Positions 63,864 to 64,000 of a stretch of DNA of 64,000 bases are shown in pieces (the first letter of the stretch is position 1; every line of letters begins with the position of its first letter). The DNA comes from Frigidibacter sp. Its GTDB lineage: Bacteria; Pseudomonadota; Alphaproteobacteria; Rhodobacterales; Rhodobacteraceae. The stretch covers positions 119,645 through 183,644 of the forward strand of contig NZ_JAUYTT010000002.1 of NCBI RefSeq assembly GCF_030695035.1, written 5' to 3'. A program made the position numbers and the translations under genes. A model generated the notes under the pieces. The model searched no databases. It worked only from the letters and a program-made list of their open reading frames with translations, and was not told the origin of the DNA.

Positions 63864-64000
63864 ATGAGAACGCGCGCCGCGGTTGCCGTTGCAGCGGGAC
63901 AACCGCTGGAGATCATGGAGGTGAACCTTGAAGGGCCGAAGGCCGGCGAGGTTCTGGTGGAGATCAAGGCGACGGGGATCTGCCACACCGACGAGTTCAC
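63864..64000 (+). CDS. frmA: S-(hydroxymethyl)glutathione dehydrogenase / class III alcohol dehydrogenase (3' end outside window)
   Basis: The first 45 residues are present and the gene continues past the right edge. The start MRTRAAVAVAAGQPLEIMEV and the segment TGICHTDEFT, with the catalytic-zinc Cys, match class III ADH (MxxRAAVA...TGVCHTDA in homologues). The enzyme oxidises S-hydroxymethylglutathione to S-formylglutathione with NAD+. AAGGAG precedes the ATG by eight bases. Position after gfa supports the call. Confidence 0.9.
   Translation, partial: MRTRAAVAVAAGQPLEIMEVNLEGPKAGEVLVEIKATGICHTDEF

Noticed and set aside
62921..64000. A minus-strand frame antisense to gfa and class III ADH
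   Set aside because: The plus strand has intact Gfa cysteine motifs and an ADH start with good ribosome-binding sites.
1..64000. Insertion sequences, prophage, integrative elements or CRISPR arrays
   Set aside because: No transposase, integrase, phage gene, regularly spaced repeat array or tRNA-associated attachment duplication was seen; the repeats found are short palindromes.

Overview
The window is high-GC, densely packed bacterial chromosome. Gene content and order point to an alphaproteobacterium of the Rhodobacteraceae (Rhodobacter/Paracoccus/Roseobacter relatives): an RpoHII-type sigma-32, the lpoA-like/glnD/murJ/trpS neighbourhood, GvcT-type FAD dehydrogenases, GSH-dependent formaldehyde oxidation (gfa plus class III ADH), adenosylcobalamin ribonucleotide reductase, a DUF1489 protein, and short AAATATCC-plus-G/C-hairpin intergenic repeats. 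No transposase, integrase, phage gene, CRISPR array, rRNA or tRNA was seen. This is mostly core chromosome, so the novelty lies in details.

Layout: 1-1.5 kb holds the end of a BMP-type (purine nucleoside) ABC importer. 1.7-4.8 kb carries nfu, tsaB, rimI, a universal stress protein and a branched-chain aminotransferase. 5.1-14.1 kb is a minus-strand envelope/nitrogen block (unknown Pro-rich membrane protein, trpS, murJ, glnD, LpoA-like lipoprotein), interrupted by a plus-strand rhomboid-fold protein that has lost its catalytic residues. 14.2-17.6 kb is rsmI, yraN, gshB and an alpha/beta hydrolase. 17.5-20 kb is comM/yifB and a GST. 20.2-24.8 kb is a tight plus-strand run: rpoH, chaN, coaBC, dut and a membrane-anchored MoeB/ThiF protein. 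25-33.6 kb holds an amino-acid ABC pair, an M3 peptidase, a CDF metal transporter, an SH3 protein, a 2-hydroxyacid dehydrogenase and a GT39-like membrane protein.

33.7-38.7 kb carries a GcvT-family dimethylglycine/sarcosine dehydrogenase-like enzyme, a GH25 muramidase lipoprotein, a carboxymuconolactone-decarboxylase-like protein and a DauA-like FAD dehydrogenase. 38.8-48.2 kb is one long minus-strand purine operon: xdhA, xdhB, xdhC, then a complete BMP-type importer (fused double ATPase, two permeases, binding protein). Overlapping start and stop codons link six of its seven genes, so purine uptake and xanthine oxidation are probably expressed together. 48.4-57.4 kb is dnaE, an AbrB-type membrane protein, a 0.7 kb structured non-coding stretch, slyX, and hisS-hisZ-hisG. 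57.4-64 kb is a DUF1489 gene, nrdJ, an SsuA/NMT1-type ABC importer, gfa, and the start of class III alcohol dehydrogenase.

The most unusual observation is that one of six copies of a palindromic intergenic repeat lies in frame inside xdhB, where it encodes part of an extra loop between conserved molybdenum-subunit motifs. Others are a pseudo-rhomboid, a CtrA-like site before comM, an RpoE-like promoter before rpoH, and an orphan structured region with a tiny basic ORF at about 53.2 kb. All family calls come from reading the translated sequence; no database search was run.
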